Below, piece by piece: positions 45,195-56,370 of a stretch of 64,000 nucleotides of DNA. The notes beneath the pieces were generated by a model that was given only the letters and a program-made list of their open reading frames with translations, searched no databases and was not told the origin of the DNA. The stretch is from Zarea fungicola (taxonomy: Eukaryota; Ascomycota; Sordariomycetes; Hypocreales; Cordycipitaceae). A program made the position numbers and the translations under genes. Location: the NCBI GenBank assembly GCA_900169235.1, contig FWCC01000203.1, positions 62,001 to 126,000 of the forward strand, given 5' to 3'. Every line of letters starts with the position of its first letter. The first letter of the stretch is position 1.

Positions 45195-45577
45195 CTAGAC
45201 ATAAGCGATGACGGGCTTGTTGGATTGTAGAATATAAGTGGCAAGCTCTGTGCTATTCTTCTTGCTCAAGTTTCTAACGGAGTGAACAACACCAGCTGGA
45301 ATAAAGAAGACGTCTCCGCTTTTCAGAACGACCGGGCGCTGTCCATCAATAGTGTACTCAAGCACACCGTCGCGAACGTAAATGACCTCCTCGCCAGGAT
45401 GGGTATGGCGGGGGAAGGAAGCCTCGCAGCCAAAGTGAACAAGACCTGAATAGTGTCGTGGTTTGGGATACTGATGTTATGCTGTGACAGGATCTCTCGT
45501 GAAACGCCTGGTATCACTGGTGACTCTGCAGCGGCGATGGCCGCCGCGAGGAGGGCTATGGTGGTGTCGAATCTCAT
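45195..45577 (-). pseudogene. secreted cupin-domain protein, frameshifted
   Basis: The minus strand from 45577 encodes a signal peptide (MRFDTTIALLAAAIAAAESP) and SREILSQHNISIPNHDTIQ. The cupin then continues in another frame: GLVHFGCEASFPRHTHPGEE, VIYVRDGVLEYTIDGQ, SGDVFFIPAGVVHSVRN and a stop at 45195. RHTHPGEE with its downstream Gly and PAGVVHSVRN are cupin motifs 1 and 2, including the metal-binding His-X-His, Glu and His. One base is missing at about 45445, with no homopolymer and no room for an intron. The intact form would be about 128 residues, a single-domain secreted cupin of unknown role. Either the copy is inactivated or the base was lost in sequencing. Motif residues are otherwise intact, so the break is recent or artefactual. 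Confidence 0.75.
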
Positions 45578-47282
45578 TTTGACGCGTTGATACCTAACTG
45601 TATCGATATTGGGGTTGAAGTGGCTCTGATAACAGCTTGATAGCCATTTGGAGCTTATATATAGCACAGAATCTGAAACTAACTCAAATCATTTGTTTCA
45701 TTCATTGCATTGTACGTCATCTTGATTACACGCAACTTGGATTATGTACCCTCTTTCCACTAACCAAAGTCCGACGGCACTGTACCACCGGCTCCCGCAG
45801 CCTTGTATCTTTGATCGGCAATTCTTTCATCACGCATGAAGTATTCGTCACTTTGGAATCTTTACCTTGTTGCGCTTTTCGGAAGCGGCCGAGAAACCCA
45901 CGCATAGGCAGGCCATGACATTAGTTCATGTCCCGACTTACACACCTTCTGGACGGGACAGTAGGGATGATCAATGTACCAAGTAATTGATTTTTAGTTG
46001 TTATTAAGTAATTATATTATTATTGCTGTGAAGAGCCCGGCTCACAGTTACGAGACTCGGCAAGTGCAAGTGTTGAGCGCCGTCTCCCTCGACAACGGAG
46101 ATGCCGCTTGTGATGCGATCTATGCGAATATTGTTCGCTCTTTAGTCACTGTACTAGCATTGTAGGTAGCAACTCATTAAATGATACTACTGCTGCTTCG
46201 TCCAGGCTAGTCCGCTGCTTCACAATACTTTCCACAAATCCAATCCCGACTTGTACATAAGCGCTCAATGTAAGTGGTGGGAAAAGGGCTGAAAGTAAAT
46301 GACGTATTGCGTAATTTGGTAGCCGAGTATTCTCCCACTCAAAGGGATACAATTTCTCCGTAATAAAGTTTTCGCATCTAGACAAATTATGTTCCCTTGC
46401 TTGTTTCGCCTATACGGCCCATTATTACGAGGAACCGGGTGCCCGCCGAACCTCATGTAAGATTTTAGCTACAACGGTCCAGAATACATATGTACTTCCA
46501 CAGCCAGCCCAGCAAGACAAATGCTCCATTGTGAATTTCCCGTACATGTAGTAGATTTGTCCTTTGCCCCATGTTCAATGTAACATTGGGCTGTGTGGCG
46601 TCTTGGCCTGCGGAATTAAGTGGGGTGACGCGGACACCGCACCCGGAGTGCGATAAACTTTAACCTCCAGGTCCACCAGCCGGGGGCCAGCTTACATGCT
46701 CCGGTTCAATACTAGTTTTGACAAGTCGTGAGGGATCATCCTAGGAAAACGGTGTTGCGGCAAGCGAATCCCCCCTCCCCGCACGCAGCGCTGCAGTGGA
46801 TTGACCTGGACACAGCGGGGACTTGACCTTGGAATCATGGATGCTGTACCCTGATGAGACAGCGCAGATTGCGTTTGGCAGTGCGCCTCATGATCTACGC
46901 TGCGGAAATACAAGCGATGGCCAAGGCACTGCTGGATATGACCTCCACGAGGATATGAGACCCACGCCTTACGTATGCTATTATTGTACTGGGCGGCGAA
47001 CCCTTGTATGCTGAGCTCCGTTGCTTAGTACCGACTTTTTACAATCATTGGTTTGTGGTTGGGAGAATAATAAACTGTTACGGAGTGAGCCGGCTTAAAG
47101 TTGCAAGATTTACCGTCATCGACTAGAGAACGCACTGCTACTGCTGGAGATTTATCATGACTAGTTGTACCTCATTGTTCTATTATAGTATTGCCAGATG
47201 CAAAATTGTGCAGCAGATAAAGTAAATGGCTATTTAGAGACGCAATTTAGCAATTGAGTAAAAATATCTTTGAAAGGCTTTG
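45578..47282. other. 1.7-kb gene-free stretch
   Basis: No gene is confidently supported. A minus-strand frame at 46146-46385, open upstream of its first Met, reads like protein (EKLYPFEWENTRLPNYAIRH, QRTSLDEAAVVSFNELLPTM) but I cannot assign a family or find its ends; it may be a gene fragment. The rest is AT-rich. Confidence 0.4.
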
Positions 47283-48914
47283 TCAATGTCTGCTGCGTAT
47301 CCAATCTGTTTGGGGCGAATTTTTTCCGTGACTCCCATGCTGCTCTTGCTGCTCAGATGCAATACTGCAAACGGCGCGATACAAGTTGGCGGCATGTAGA
47401 GGGAACTTGGTTAATTGCGTGGTCGCGTGGCATCCACCACAAGCCTCACAAAAGAACGTCGCACGATCGCTCAGTGCCGACACTATTTGCAGAATCGCCC
47501 GTAATCGAAGCGTTGTGAACGGTGCCAAGTTGATTTCCGGCAGTGCCGCCGCGAGCGCCACGAATGCAGAATATATATACAGCAAAAACAAGAGCGTGGC
47601 CGGCTCCCGGTTGCTCACGGCCGTGTAGGAAGACGCCGCGTTTCGGTTAAACCATGAGATAAAGGGAGCGATGAGCCGAAATTGCGCCCTGGCAGGGAGG
47701 GCCTTTTCGATCCCCTCATGCGCACGGATGAGAGCGTCGTGGAGCTGGCGTATGACGGCGGCTAGGTTTAAATCTTGACGAAAACAGCTGGCAACGGAGT
47801 TTAGTGATTCGATCCCCTCGGCTAGAAGGTTGCGGATGGCATCGTTGTACGAGAGCGGTGCTGGCATAGCGTGGTCGTCTTGAAGTTGAGAGGGGCATAA
47901 TCTTGCACCCATTTTGTGGTGGCAATGTTGTGTCAACATGCGACTGAACAGCGACTGATTCATCCAGGGTTGCATATGGTTGACTGTCTAGAGGGAGTGT
48001 TAGAATCTTGAGCGCTGAGCGCCGCATGTTAGAGATAAACTTACAGATTCAATTCCGTCCATGATTGCCATCAAGCTCTCACTGTTGTTCCAATGTCAGC
48101 AGATCGCATTGGGGAACGAGCGGTATGAAGAGAATCTACTCACTATTCATGCGCCAAAAATGCACATCCCAGATATGAGGATAGAATTGCATCTGCATTG
48201 CTCTTCGAAAAAGATTGGGCTTCTTCGTCAATGCCACGGAGTGCTAGCGTGCGGTACCGGATAGCATCACTCGAGGCCTCTCGAGCCTTTGTCACAACGC
48301 TGAGCCGCGCTGCGGCAGTCGCTGCCAGAGTGTGCGCAACGACTTCGAACCGAGTAGCCAGTTGAATCATTCTAAGAAATAATAATAACAGGGCCTCTTG
48401 TTAGCAAAAAACGAAAAAGAAAATCGACTTGCCATTCAAATTTCATGGACTTACTGCCCGATTTCACCCCACAGGAGACACATATCGCTTGTCCCGGAAA
48501 GGCTCAAGATACTGTCAACGAGTGCAATTTGATAAATATATCGTAAATCAGCCATGGGGATGTTATGCCAGCTTGGCGATGAAGCGAGAGTGAGATGCGG
48601 AAATGGCGGCTGTCCGGATTCTTGCCACTGCACACAAGACTGCTCGATTTTTTCTGGCCACCATACCAAGCTGGTGTTGGCGGTAGCTACTGCATCCGGC
48701 TGTAAAGGATATAAGCAGTCAAGACCAAGTGCAACGCATTTCTTGCTGCATATTCTTTTTGTTAGAAAGGTGCCTTACATTTCAATTGCAGTGGGAAAGG
48801 GGATGTATACCATGTCGGCATCTGCTCATCGCATTTGACGCGGCGGCGTTTGCAGCTCTGGCATCCTAGCTTGGATTTTCTGTGACTTTGCCGTATAACT
48901 CGTCTCACGGTCAT
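47283..48914 (-). CDS. Zn2Cys6 transcription factor, Upc2-like layout
   Basis: Five exons: 48811-48914, 48455-48745, 48144-48371, 48045-48081 and 47283-47987, giving 454 residues. Introns of 57-83 nt have donors GTATAC, GTAAGT, GTGAGT and GTAAGT; CTAAC branches are clear in the first and fourth. For the last exon the acceptor CTCTAG (at 47988) keeps frame while the nearby ACAG does not. The zinc cluster, split by the first intron, is GCQSCKRRRVKCDEQMPTC then KKCVALGLDC (residues 18-45; C-X2-C-X6-C-X6-C-X2-C-X6-C), preceded by the basic HRKSK that is usual in Upc2-like factors. The C-terminal half is helical with several Cys and fits a ligand-responsive regulatory domain only loosely. The frame ends with a polar tail. 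It probably regulates neighbouring accessory genes; this is inference. Confidence 0.82.
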
Positions 48915-49434
48915 GGTCGGTTTGATCAGGTTTTGTAAGATGGTAAGAATCTTGATCCTGCTGTCGAAGCGATGATACTTCTATGACATCCGAATTTGAT
49001 TGCATGGCTAGGCAGAAAACATATACAGTGATTTGGAGCTACTAATGGTCATAAGTTATCGAGAAAGGAGCGATTAGCCGAGACCAGGGTCTCAAGACAT
49101 TGCCATAGGCTGGATTTACCGACGGCTGAGGGTCTCAAGACATCGTCATTTACTGGAGTTCGTTTGTGGCTGTGTTATGGCCGGGTTTATTGGCTTTCTT
49201 ATTACGCCTTTAAGCCTAGTCTGGGCACTGATCTTAACGCTAACAATGCTGCAACAACGGCCATGAACGGGCTGGTGGCGATCACCAACAGGGCTTAGTT
49301 CTCATGCATCCCGAGTCATGTACTCGGCGCTACGACGATCCAAGGACAGCCAGTAGTGAGACCGAACTTACTCAGCAGGATGACAATTCTAATGATTTTT
49401 TAAACTTATGAGACGAAAAATACTCTCTAGTGGC
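48915..49434. other. intergenic
   Basis: Promoter of the Zn2Cys6 gene on the right-hand side and the 3' region of the GT34 gene. An imperfect direct repeat is present: GGTCTCAAGACAT at 49088-49100 and 49130-49142. No gene. Confidence 0.5.
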
Positions 49435-50665
49435 TCATTTCCCTAAATTCGCTTCTGTCACATAAAAGTTTCCCATAGTTGCGACAAATTCCTTGTGAAA
49501 GTATTCTAGGTATGGTCCCGGCATTTGAGTGCCCGCAAAGAACTTGAGGAAGCCATTTTTGCCAGTCCACACATGCTGTATAAACATACCATCGCAACCT
49601 ACATGCGCTTCTGCATACCCATTTGCTTCGTCGCAGGGAAGCTCCTTGATGTCGTCGGCGTAGTCATAGCGCACAAAGGTGCCAAACCCTCCTTGGTCCG
49701 TCGGCCGTCCAGGATCATTTGTACGGAATTTGGTGCATTCAGGGTATCGTCCGCCGTCATTGGGACAGTCTTCCCAGGCGTTCAGTATTTCAAATGTTCT
49801 GTTGTTATGCTGTGCGACAAGAAAGCCGGTGTTGAGATACTCGTTCCCAAACTCGTCCTCGTTTGCCTCGTGAGCGGGGTCCAAGGCCAGAGCCAGCGAG
49901 TTGGAGGCAGGGTTAATATGCCAGTAATTCATGAGCCACTCGAACGGTAATTCCAGATGACGGAAAAGAGCATCCGAGTCAATGTATATACAGACTTGAT
50001 GATGTTGTAGGATCTTTGAAATAATTGACGGCTTCTTCCAAGATGCCCGGCGGTCCGTGAACGAATCAACTGCAATATAATAGTACTTGTATCCGTGCAT
50101 TTTGCCTAGAGCCATTGTCAGCAAGCTCGGACTCGTTAATCACATGAGATATCACACTTACTGTAAAGAAAATGATTAAGAATACCCAAAGAGAGTCCGT
50201 GGACAGAGTCCGGGTTGTGCCATGTCATTATGTGCGGGCCAAAGATTTGACCAGATTCATTGAATGGGCGGTCGTCCAAGTCGATGATACATAGATCCCG
50301 ACCAAGTGCGGCGTTCCATGAGAGTTCTTCGGGCAGGAAAAAGTCCATAGATCCATACGGGGAATATTTGAGTGTATTAGGTACGGGTGAGGGACTTTGC
50401 AGTTGTTCAAAGTAGAAATTGATCCATGGCTTCGTCGATCTGGTCGCAGTGTCGAAGGAGAGCTGCCGTACCATTGCCCCACGACTGGATACACTGTTAG
50501 CGGTTTTTTTGGTAACAGTATATAAAGAGATACATGCTTGTAGGGCGGACTCTGGTCGAAGTAAGCCAGTTTATAATAAATGGATATGAACGCTATGAAC
50601 GACAATAGCGTGGCTGCGGTTGTGCATGAATGATATCGCAGCGGATAACCGCGAGCTCCAAACAT
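49435..50665 (-). CDS. GT34 (Gma12/Mnn10-type) glycosyltransferase
   Basis: Three exons: 50538-50665, 50162-50484 and 49435-50105, giving 373 residues. The first intron is 53 nt and appears to be GC-AG (donor GCATGT, branch CGCTAACAG, acceptor TCCAG); the second is GTAAGT/CTCTAG. The N-terminus (about residues 13-35, ATLLSFIAFISIYYKLAYF) is a single membrane anchor, giving a type II Golgi topology. The catalytic domain shows TWHNPDSVHG, NHFLYSKMHGYKYYYIAVDS, the metal/nucleotide-sugar motif YIDSDA (Asp193, Asp195), NTGFLVAQHNNRTFEILNAW, TDQGGFGTFVRYDY and GCDGMFIQHVWTGK. GT34 enzymes add alpha-linked galactose or mannose to N-glycans or other acceptors. The donor and acceptor here are unknown. 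Neighbours are a C6 regulator and a secreted esterase. Confidence 0.83.
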
Positions 50666-51078
50666 TTTAACAGTGGATTTAGTTTAATGCGAAGAAAAGC
50701 TTTTGATTCCAAAAAAAATTGTCACAGTAGTAATTGGTGAATCAGAAAAAACGTTGCTATTGTTGACGATACACATGTGCAAAAGGAGAGCCTAAAGCAA
50801 ACAAGGCCGCTGCAGACCGAGGCACGCAATTTGAGAAGGAGGAAGCGAGACTTCCCACGGCAACAGTGCAGTTAGACTAGTAGGTCTGCACCTGGTGAAA
50901 ATACGTACTGGGTCAAAAGTCTCCGTCTAAATTGTCTTCTAGTATTGCCGCAAAAAAAGATGAGTAGCCATGACGCCGCCAGCGAAAAGGAACCTGCAAC
51001 TTCTCGCAACTTGGAAGCAGGTTTCACCAAAAATATCAGCATAGAATTATTTTACATATTGAACCGCTAGTATATTGA
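50666..51078. other. intergenic
   Basis: 413 bp between the GT34 promoter and the 3' end of the esterase gene on the same strand. No gene or strong motif. Confidence 0.55.
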
Positions 51079-52785
51079 CTAGGTTCCATTTTGCCTGTCC
51101 AGAACGGCTGCATTTAGAATATTGCACCGCTCTTGTAACGGTGGCATAAGGGTAGTGTTGCCAAACACGCTCGTAATGTTGTACATTTGCTTCGTCTCGC
51201 CATACACTGGCCATTCAAGGTTCATTCCATGGACGAAATTCAAGACTTTATCCTGGTACTCAAGTGCCAGCTTTGGGTACGTCACAAAAGTGCTGTTCTG
51301 GTCAACATAGAAGTAATCTGCCAAGATCAAAAATCGTCAGACGTGAGATCAAAACTGTATCATCAAATGAAAAACATACAAAGTACATCCTCGCCATGTG
51401 CCGCAGGCGGAATCGAGTTGATATAGAAATGTGTGCGATCGGACAACGCATTTGCCAAATTGTACGCCGGGCATGCAAACACCGCATCCGTCGTCCAGTC
51501 CCATGCGAGCTGGGCCGGCACTTGGGGGTGGTACTGGGCTTGAATAGACGCAATCGTCTTGTGGCTCGCACCTGGTAGCATGCGGCGCACGAGGGCGGGA
51601 AATGCAGCTGGCATATTGTCGTCACTGGATGTGTACAGACCCTCGTTGGCCATGGTGCCCACGATTAGGCGCTTCAGGTGGCGGTTTACCTTGCCGTCAA
51701 GCAGGAGCTGGGCCGGTATATCAGAAAATTGCCTCCCATCAGGCGCGGGTGCAAACCCAATACTAGGTCCAAAGTTTCCGCCACCACCGCCGGCATTAGT
51801 GTTATTGATGAGGAAGTGATTGACGGCCTTTAGTTCCGTCTCCGTAATGTGTCGCAGGCAGTCTAGCGATGCACATTTGGCAGCGTCAAGCACCGTTTTA
51901 AAAATGCTTGTTTGTCTTGCGCCTATATCTCGGCGAGGCGGTGCTGCTGGCGATGCAATGAAAGCTTGCTGAAAGGGAAGTGGTGCTTTACCATCGCGGA
52001 ATGTAGTCAAGTAGTATAACATACCGGCCCCAGCGCTCTCGCCAATTACAGAGAACAGAGAAGCATTACCACCGAATCTGTCAATGTATTTTGCGGTCCA
52101 TTCTGCAGATGCCAGCGCGTCGAGCATTCCGACATTAGCATCCATGTCTTCGTCCTTGGAGTATGTGAAACCGCTGACGCCAAGCCTTGAGGAGACTAGT
52201 TAGGACTTCCATTGACTGTCATTCTCTTTGGGGTCATGCTTGCCTATAATTATTCACAACGAAGATGAATTTCCCGTGACCGGCTGTTTTTATCCGATCA
52301 AAAAGCCCCATTGGATTGAAAAAGTACTCTTTGCCGCCAAATGCGTAGGCGCTTCCAACAAAAAGCTGCAACACTGGCACTCCATCGCCTGCCTTCACGC
52401 CTTCTGGCACAAAAACATCCAAAAATAGGCAGTCCTCCACCCCAAACGTCGTGCCATTGATTTCAGGGAACGGCACCATCCATGGGGCGGTAGAGATGCA
52501 GGACGAATTCTCAATGGATGCCTTGCCATCTTGAATCCCATGTTGCTTCCGTAAGTTGGTATCCGGCTTTCGAAAACGGAGATTACCGGTGGGTGAATTT
52601 GCAAAACGAATATTCTTATAAATTGCCACCCGCTGGCCTGAGGCTGTAGTATTTATAAATGTGGGAATGTGTTTCGCGTAGCCCAAGTTAACCAGGCCTT
52701 TGGGTTCAGTCGGGCACCCAGCAAACACAAGCCCCAGGTTGAGACGCTGAAGCAGCAACTGGGTGAGCAGGAAAATCTGTTTCAT
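51079..52785 (-). CDS. secreted type-B carboxylesterase
   Basis: Three exons: 52244-52785, 51380-52185 and 51079-51317, giving 528 residues. The first intron (58 nt) has a GC donor (AG then GCAAGC), branch TCCTAACTA and acceptor TCAAG; the second is GTATGT/GGCAG. A signal peptide is visible (MKQIFLLTQLLLQRLNLGLV). Type-B esterase landmarks in order: NIRFANSPTGNLRFRKP, EDCLFLDVFVPEG, the nucleophile elbow VIGESAGAGM (Ser231), and PPAAHGEDVL (His444) as the probable catalytic His. Several N-glycosylation sequons agree with secretion. In the usual families the oxyanion loop is HGGG; here that place reads QLFVGSAYAFGG, as in a divergent fungal subgroup. The likely role is hydrolysis of external esters. 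It is divergent from a C6 regulator across 607 bp. Confidence 0.88.
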
Positions 52786-53392
52786 GGTGCTTTTTATTTC
52801 AAGATTATTATGAATAGATTATTTCCAACTCCATTTAGCAAGATTTCATGTGCAAGTGTTGCCGCTTTATATTCGAACATCATGCTGGCCTTGACGACGC
52901 AATCGGAAAACGGCCGTCGTATTCTTTTCACTTGGCCTGAGCAAGACTCGCAATGGTTCCGTCAACGGCGATGTCAAAGTTACCACGTAATGCCTAATAA
53001 ATTCATAAATCGAGGTGGTGTCATTCAAAGCCATGCAATTCAAAAACTTCCGCGAACCGAATGGACTCTTATTTGACCCTGTTGGACATGTAGTTAAAGA
53101 AAAAGATCATGCGTGTCTCGCAAATCGACACTCAGCCTTGTCCCGAAAGGGAAAACGACGGCTTCGCCACAAACGATGTTGCAGACTTACGCTAATCGCC
53201 TCAGCCGCACCAACATGCCGTGAATGCGACTAATACGGGTGTCAATGGAGATGACGTTGCACTGAAAATGCGCTACAAGAAATGATCATTAGCCAAGCTA
53301 TAAATGCCACCTCTGTCTTGGCTACAGCGTTTTCCTCTTTAGGATACGTGCGCCAATTCCAATTTTATTGATTATATGAAAATAAGAGAACA
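52786..53392. promoter_or_regulatory. shared divergent promoter region
   Basis: A 607-bp interval between the start codons of the esterase (minus) and the Zn2Cys6 regulator (plus). It contains the CCG-N4-CGG element listed separately. No gene. Confidence 0.55.
52959..52968. promoter_or_regulatory. everted CCG-N4-CGG element
   Basis: CCGTCAACGG, two CGG triplets pointing outwards with a 4-base spacer, the layout bound by Leu3-like Zn2Cys6 dimers. It lies 174 bp from the esterase start and 425 bp from the regulator start. Binding by the adjacent regulator is a guess. Confidence 0.35.
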
Positions 53393-54845
53393 ATGACCGC
53401 CAAAGCTGGAGAGAGGGGAGCTGAATCGGCGTACCAGGTGCTATCATTTCAACCGCAACAGGAAGCTCAAGCAAGAAAGTATATCAAGCGAAAGTCGCAT
53501 CGCAAGTCCAAAGGAGGGTGTTTTGGCTGCAAACTAAGCAGAGTCAAGGTTTATAAACCCACCTTTTGCTTTGGCATTATTGCCATCTCGAGGAAGAGTT
53601 CTGTATACTGACGCATCAATCCTCCATCTTTAGTGCGATGAACTGAAGCCGGCCTGTACAAGATGTCTTCGGTCCAAAGTAGACTGTCGCTATGCAGTAC
53701 AGAGCAAATTCAAGGCCCTGAGCGCACCTGACCCCTCACCACTCGACGCAAGCTCAGATGCTACTCTGGCCTTGTGCTACTCGCCCATCCCCCTTGCGCA
53801 GCCCTCGTTGACAGCTGCGGCGAACGCATGTCTGGAGTCCAAGACGGCTGCCCGAGGCATCTCGCGCGTCTCGCTGCTCCACCACATTCAGCAGCATTTT
53901 GCCTCAATGCAGGGTCTTGAGACGGCTGGCGGGCAAATCGCCTCCGTGCTGCGCCTGGGCATGAGCCGGCCGTACTTGCTCGACGCCACCCTCGCCGTGG
54001 CCGCAAGCCACCTGCGACATATGTACCAGCAGGCGACGACGACAGGTGGCCCTTTACAAGTCAGCGCCGCGTCGGATACCATTGCGGCATGTCGTGTCGC
54101 TGAGCACTATCAGCAGTCTCTCGCAATAAAGGGATTCTATCGCGCCTTGGCGGAGCCTCTCGATCAAGATGGCGCCGACTCCGTCATCATTTCTTCCATG
54201 ATGCTGAATCTCTTATCGTTTGCGCTAGATGAAGAGGAGGACCCGAGCCAGTCGTGGGTGTTTAGCAATGCCCCGACGCGTCTTGCATGGTTCTCGCTGA
54301 ACATGGGGCTCGCCCCGATTTTGATGAATACGAAAGAGTTCCACGAAAAGAGCATTCTGCGATATATATTCGACTCATCCGACGATGAGGAAAAGACGTA
54401 CCATGGCGATGACCCGAAGACGCTCTTCAATGTACCAGCCCATTGGCTTCGGTTGTGTGGACTGGAGTACCACTCTGACAATCCCGGCCATGTCTTGTAC
54501 GAGCCTGTACGAATTCTCGCTGAGCTACGTCCTATTCCTGTAACCAATCAGAGCTTCTTTCTGTACATGGCGTTCTTCGGGAAACTTGGTACGGAGTTTC
54601 GGGCGCTGTTAGAGGCCTCGGATGAGCGTGCCATGTGGCTGCTAGGGTTTTGGCTCGGGATGCTGTGCCGGTTTGACACTATATGGTGGATGGGCTCAAG
54701 GTCGAGACGGGATTACCGGGCAATTTGCATCTGGCTTGATAGACGTAGAGTGAGAAGGCGACCTGGTGCAGAGGGAGCCTTGTGGAGGCAGCTCATGATT
54801 GATCTTGAAGGGGCTACACAGCCGCCGTCACAGATTGAACCATGA
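53393..54845 (+). CDS. Zn2Cys6 transcription factor
   Basis: Exons 53393-53548 and 53634-54845. The 85-nt intron has the weaker donor GTTTAT, branch TACTGACGC and acceptor CTTTAG. The product is 455 residues. The intron cuts the zinc cluster exactly before its third Cys: SHRKSKGGCFGCKLSRVK, then CDELKPACTRCLRSKVDC (residues 43-70; C-X2-C-X6-C-X6-C-X2-C-X6-C). A helical regulatory region follows (SLLHHIQQHFASMQGLETAG, VAASHLRHMYQ, EHYQQSLAIKGFYRAL), the pattern of Upc2/sterol-regulatory-type fungal factors. The basic HRKSK lead-in is shared with the regulator at 47.3-48.9 kb, so the two are of the same broad type. Divergence from the esterase gene suggests it may control that gene. Confidence 0.87.
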
Positions 54846-54950
54846 CGCGAGCTCACATTTGCAACTATAGAATAGAGGGAATAAGTTTAGATACGAACGA
54901 ATGTATGATAAGAAGTCTATAACTATGTCCAGTCTAATGTAGTCTGCTGT

Positions 54951-56370
54951 CTATGCTCCTTGAACCTTGATTTGCTTGCACCAGTCACGACCATGGGTAA
55001 CTTGGTAGTTGCAAAGACCCGTCTCCATTACAATGCCCAAAAGGCCCGCGAGGCAGATGCCAGCACTGTCACTAACAGTCGTGGCGCTCAGGCTGAATTC
55101 CCGCTCCTCTTCGGGCACATTCTCCATAATCTCGGCAAAGCAGTTGACGTAGACGGCACCTCCCAGCAATCCTTCCCAGAAAATGATGACAAATACCATG
55201 TAGACGGAGGGTATAAAGAAGAACATGGCATGCAGTGTCAGAAGGACCAGGTTGCCAATCTGGAGAAATGAGGGGAGGTAGAGGTGGTGGATGCGGATAA
55301 AGGAAATGGACGAGCGCGAGATGAAGACACCTAGCTGGTACAGAAAGCCGTAGAATGGATAAAAGTCGCGAAATTCATCAAAGGGCGAGTCGGCCAGCGG
55401 GAACAACAAGGTCGGCGCGACCCCCTGGTTGATTGTGTACTCGGCGACGTACACCAGCAGAAGCGGTAGCATATAAGGCACCATGAGCGATTTCGCCCGT
55501 CCAAGATTCGCTTTCAAATTGTCCAGCTCCGACGCTCCGTTGCGGTGACCCGCCGTAGCTCGAGGATTCCACAGTGCAGCCGTCGCGGAGCTCTCCTCCT
55601 CATCATCCGCCGCGTCGTCGCCCGGGATGGCGCCGTAGCCCGCATTGCCCGTGGCGCCCTTGATGAGCGGCCCCTGCGGCAGCACGACAAAGAAGCTCAG
55701 CAGCATGAGCACGGGCAGTGTCGCCGAGAAGAGCAGGCTGCTGCGCACGCTGAAGCGCCACCACTCGGTCATGGCCACGTACAGTCCCGCGCCCACGAGT
55801 CCCGCGGCACCCGTACCAGAGCCCCAGCCCGCCAGACTAACGGGTCCGTAAAAGTGCGTCAGGCCGAGAAAACTCAGCTCGCCGCCGCCGCTGCTCAGAC
55901 TGGCGAGGACAACGCCGACCATTTTGACAGCGACCGACGTGCCTGGCGGGGTCAGGGCGACGAGGGCCATGCCTGCAGCGGAGAGAGCGCAGAATATCAA
56001 GACTCGGGTCCGGTAGGAGACGTGGTGGATAAAGTACGGCGCAATGAGCTTGGTGAAGAAGGAGGGTACGACATCGGCGAGCAGGACGACACCTTTAGGG
56101 ACGGTGCCGACGAGGTCCTGGGCGGCGGAGAGAATGATGACGTAGAGAACATTGTTAATCAGGCCTGAACTTGCGGGTTAGATGCCATCAAAAACACATA
56201 GAAATTAGAAATAGAGTAGCAACCGCACCGAATAGCCAGAAGGCTACAACGACCTTCATGTTGGGATGGCTCCAGAGAGCACGGAGACGAGTGGCGTAGG
56301 CGTCCCAGGTTGACGAGGGGCTTCCGGGGAGTGGAAGGCGGAAATGTGAAGAAGTCGAGGTTTCGGTCAT
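54951..56370 (-). CDS. BTN1: Btn1/CLN3 (battenin) family vacuolar membrane protein
   Basis: Exons 56229-56370 and 54951-56164; the 64-nt intron has donor GTGCGG and acceptor TTCAG. The product is 451 residues. The splice reconstitutes the family hallmark [20 protein letters not shown] followed by [18 protein letters not shown]. Further conserved parts are [34 protein letters not shown] [33 protein letters not shown] and the EEEREFSLS loop. About eleven membrane segments are expected, with a charged cytosolic loop ([17 protein letters not shown]). Yeast Btn1 and human CLN3 sit in vacuolar or lysosomal membranes and affect pH and basic amino-acid or glycerophosphodiester handling. It is divergent from the holocytochrome c synthase gene. 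Confidence 0.92.

Noticed and set aside
48330..48350. TTCGAACC resembling a tRNA T-loop/B box on the minus strand
   Set aside because: It lies inside a coding exon and no A box, acceptor stem or anticodon arm can be formed around it.
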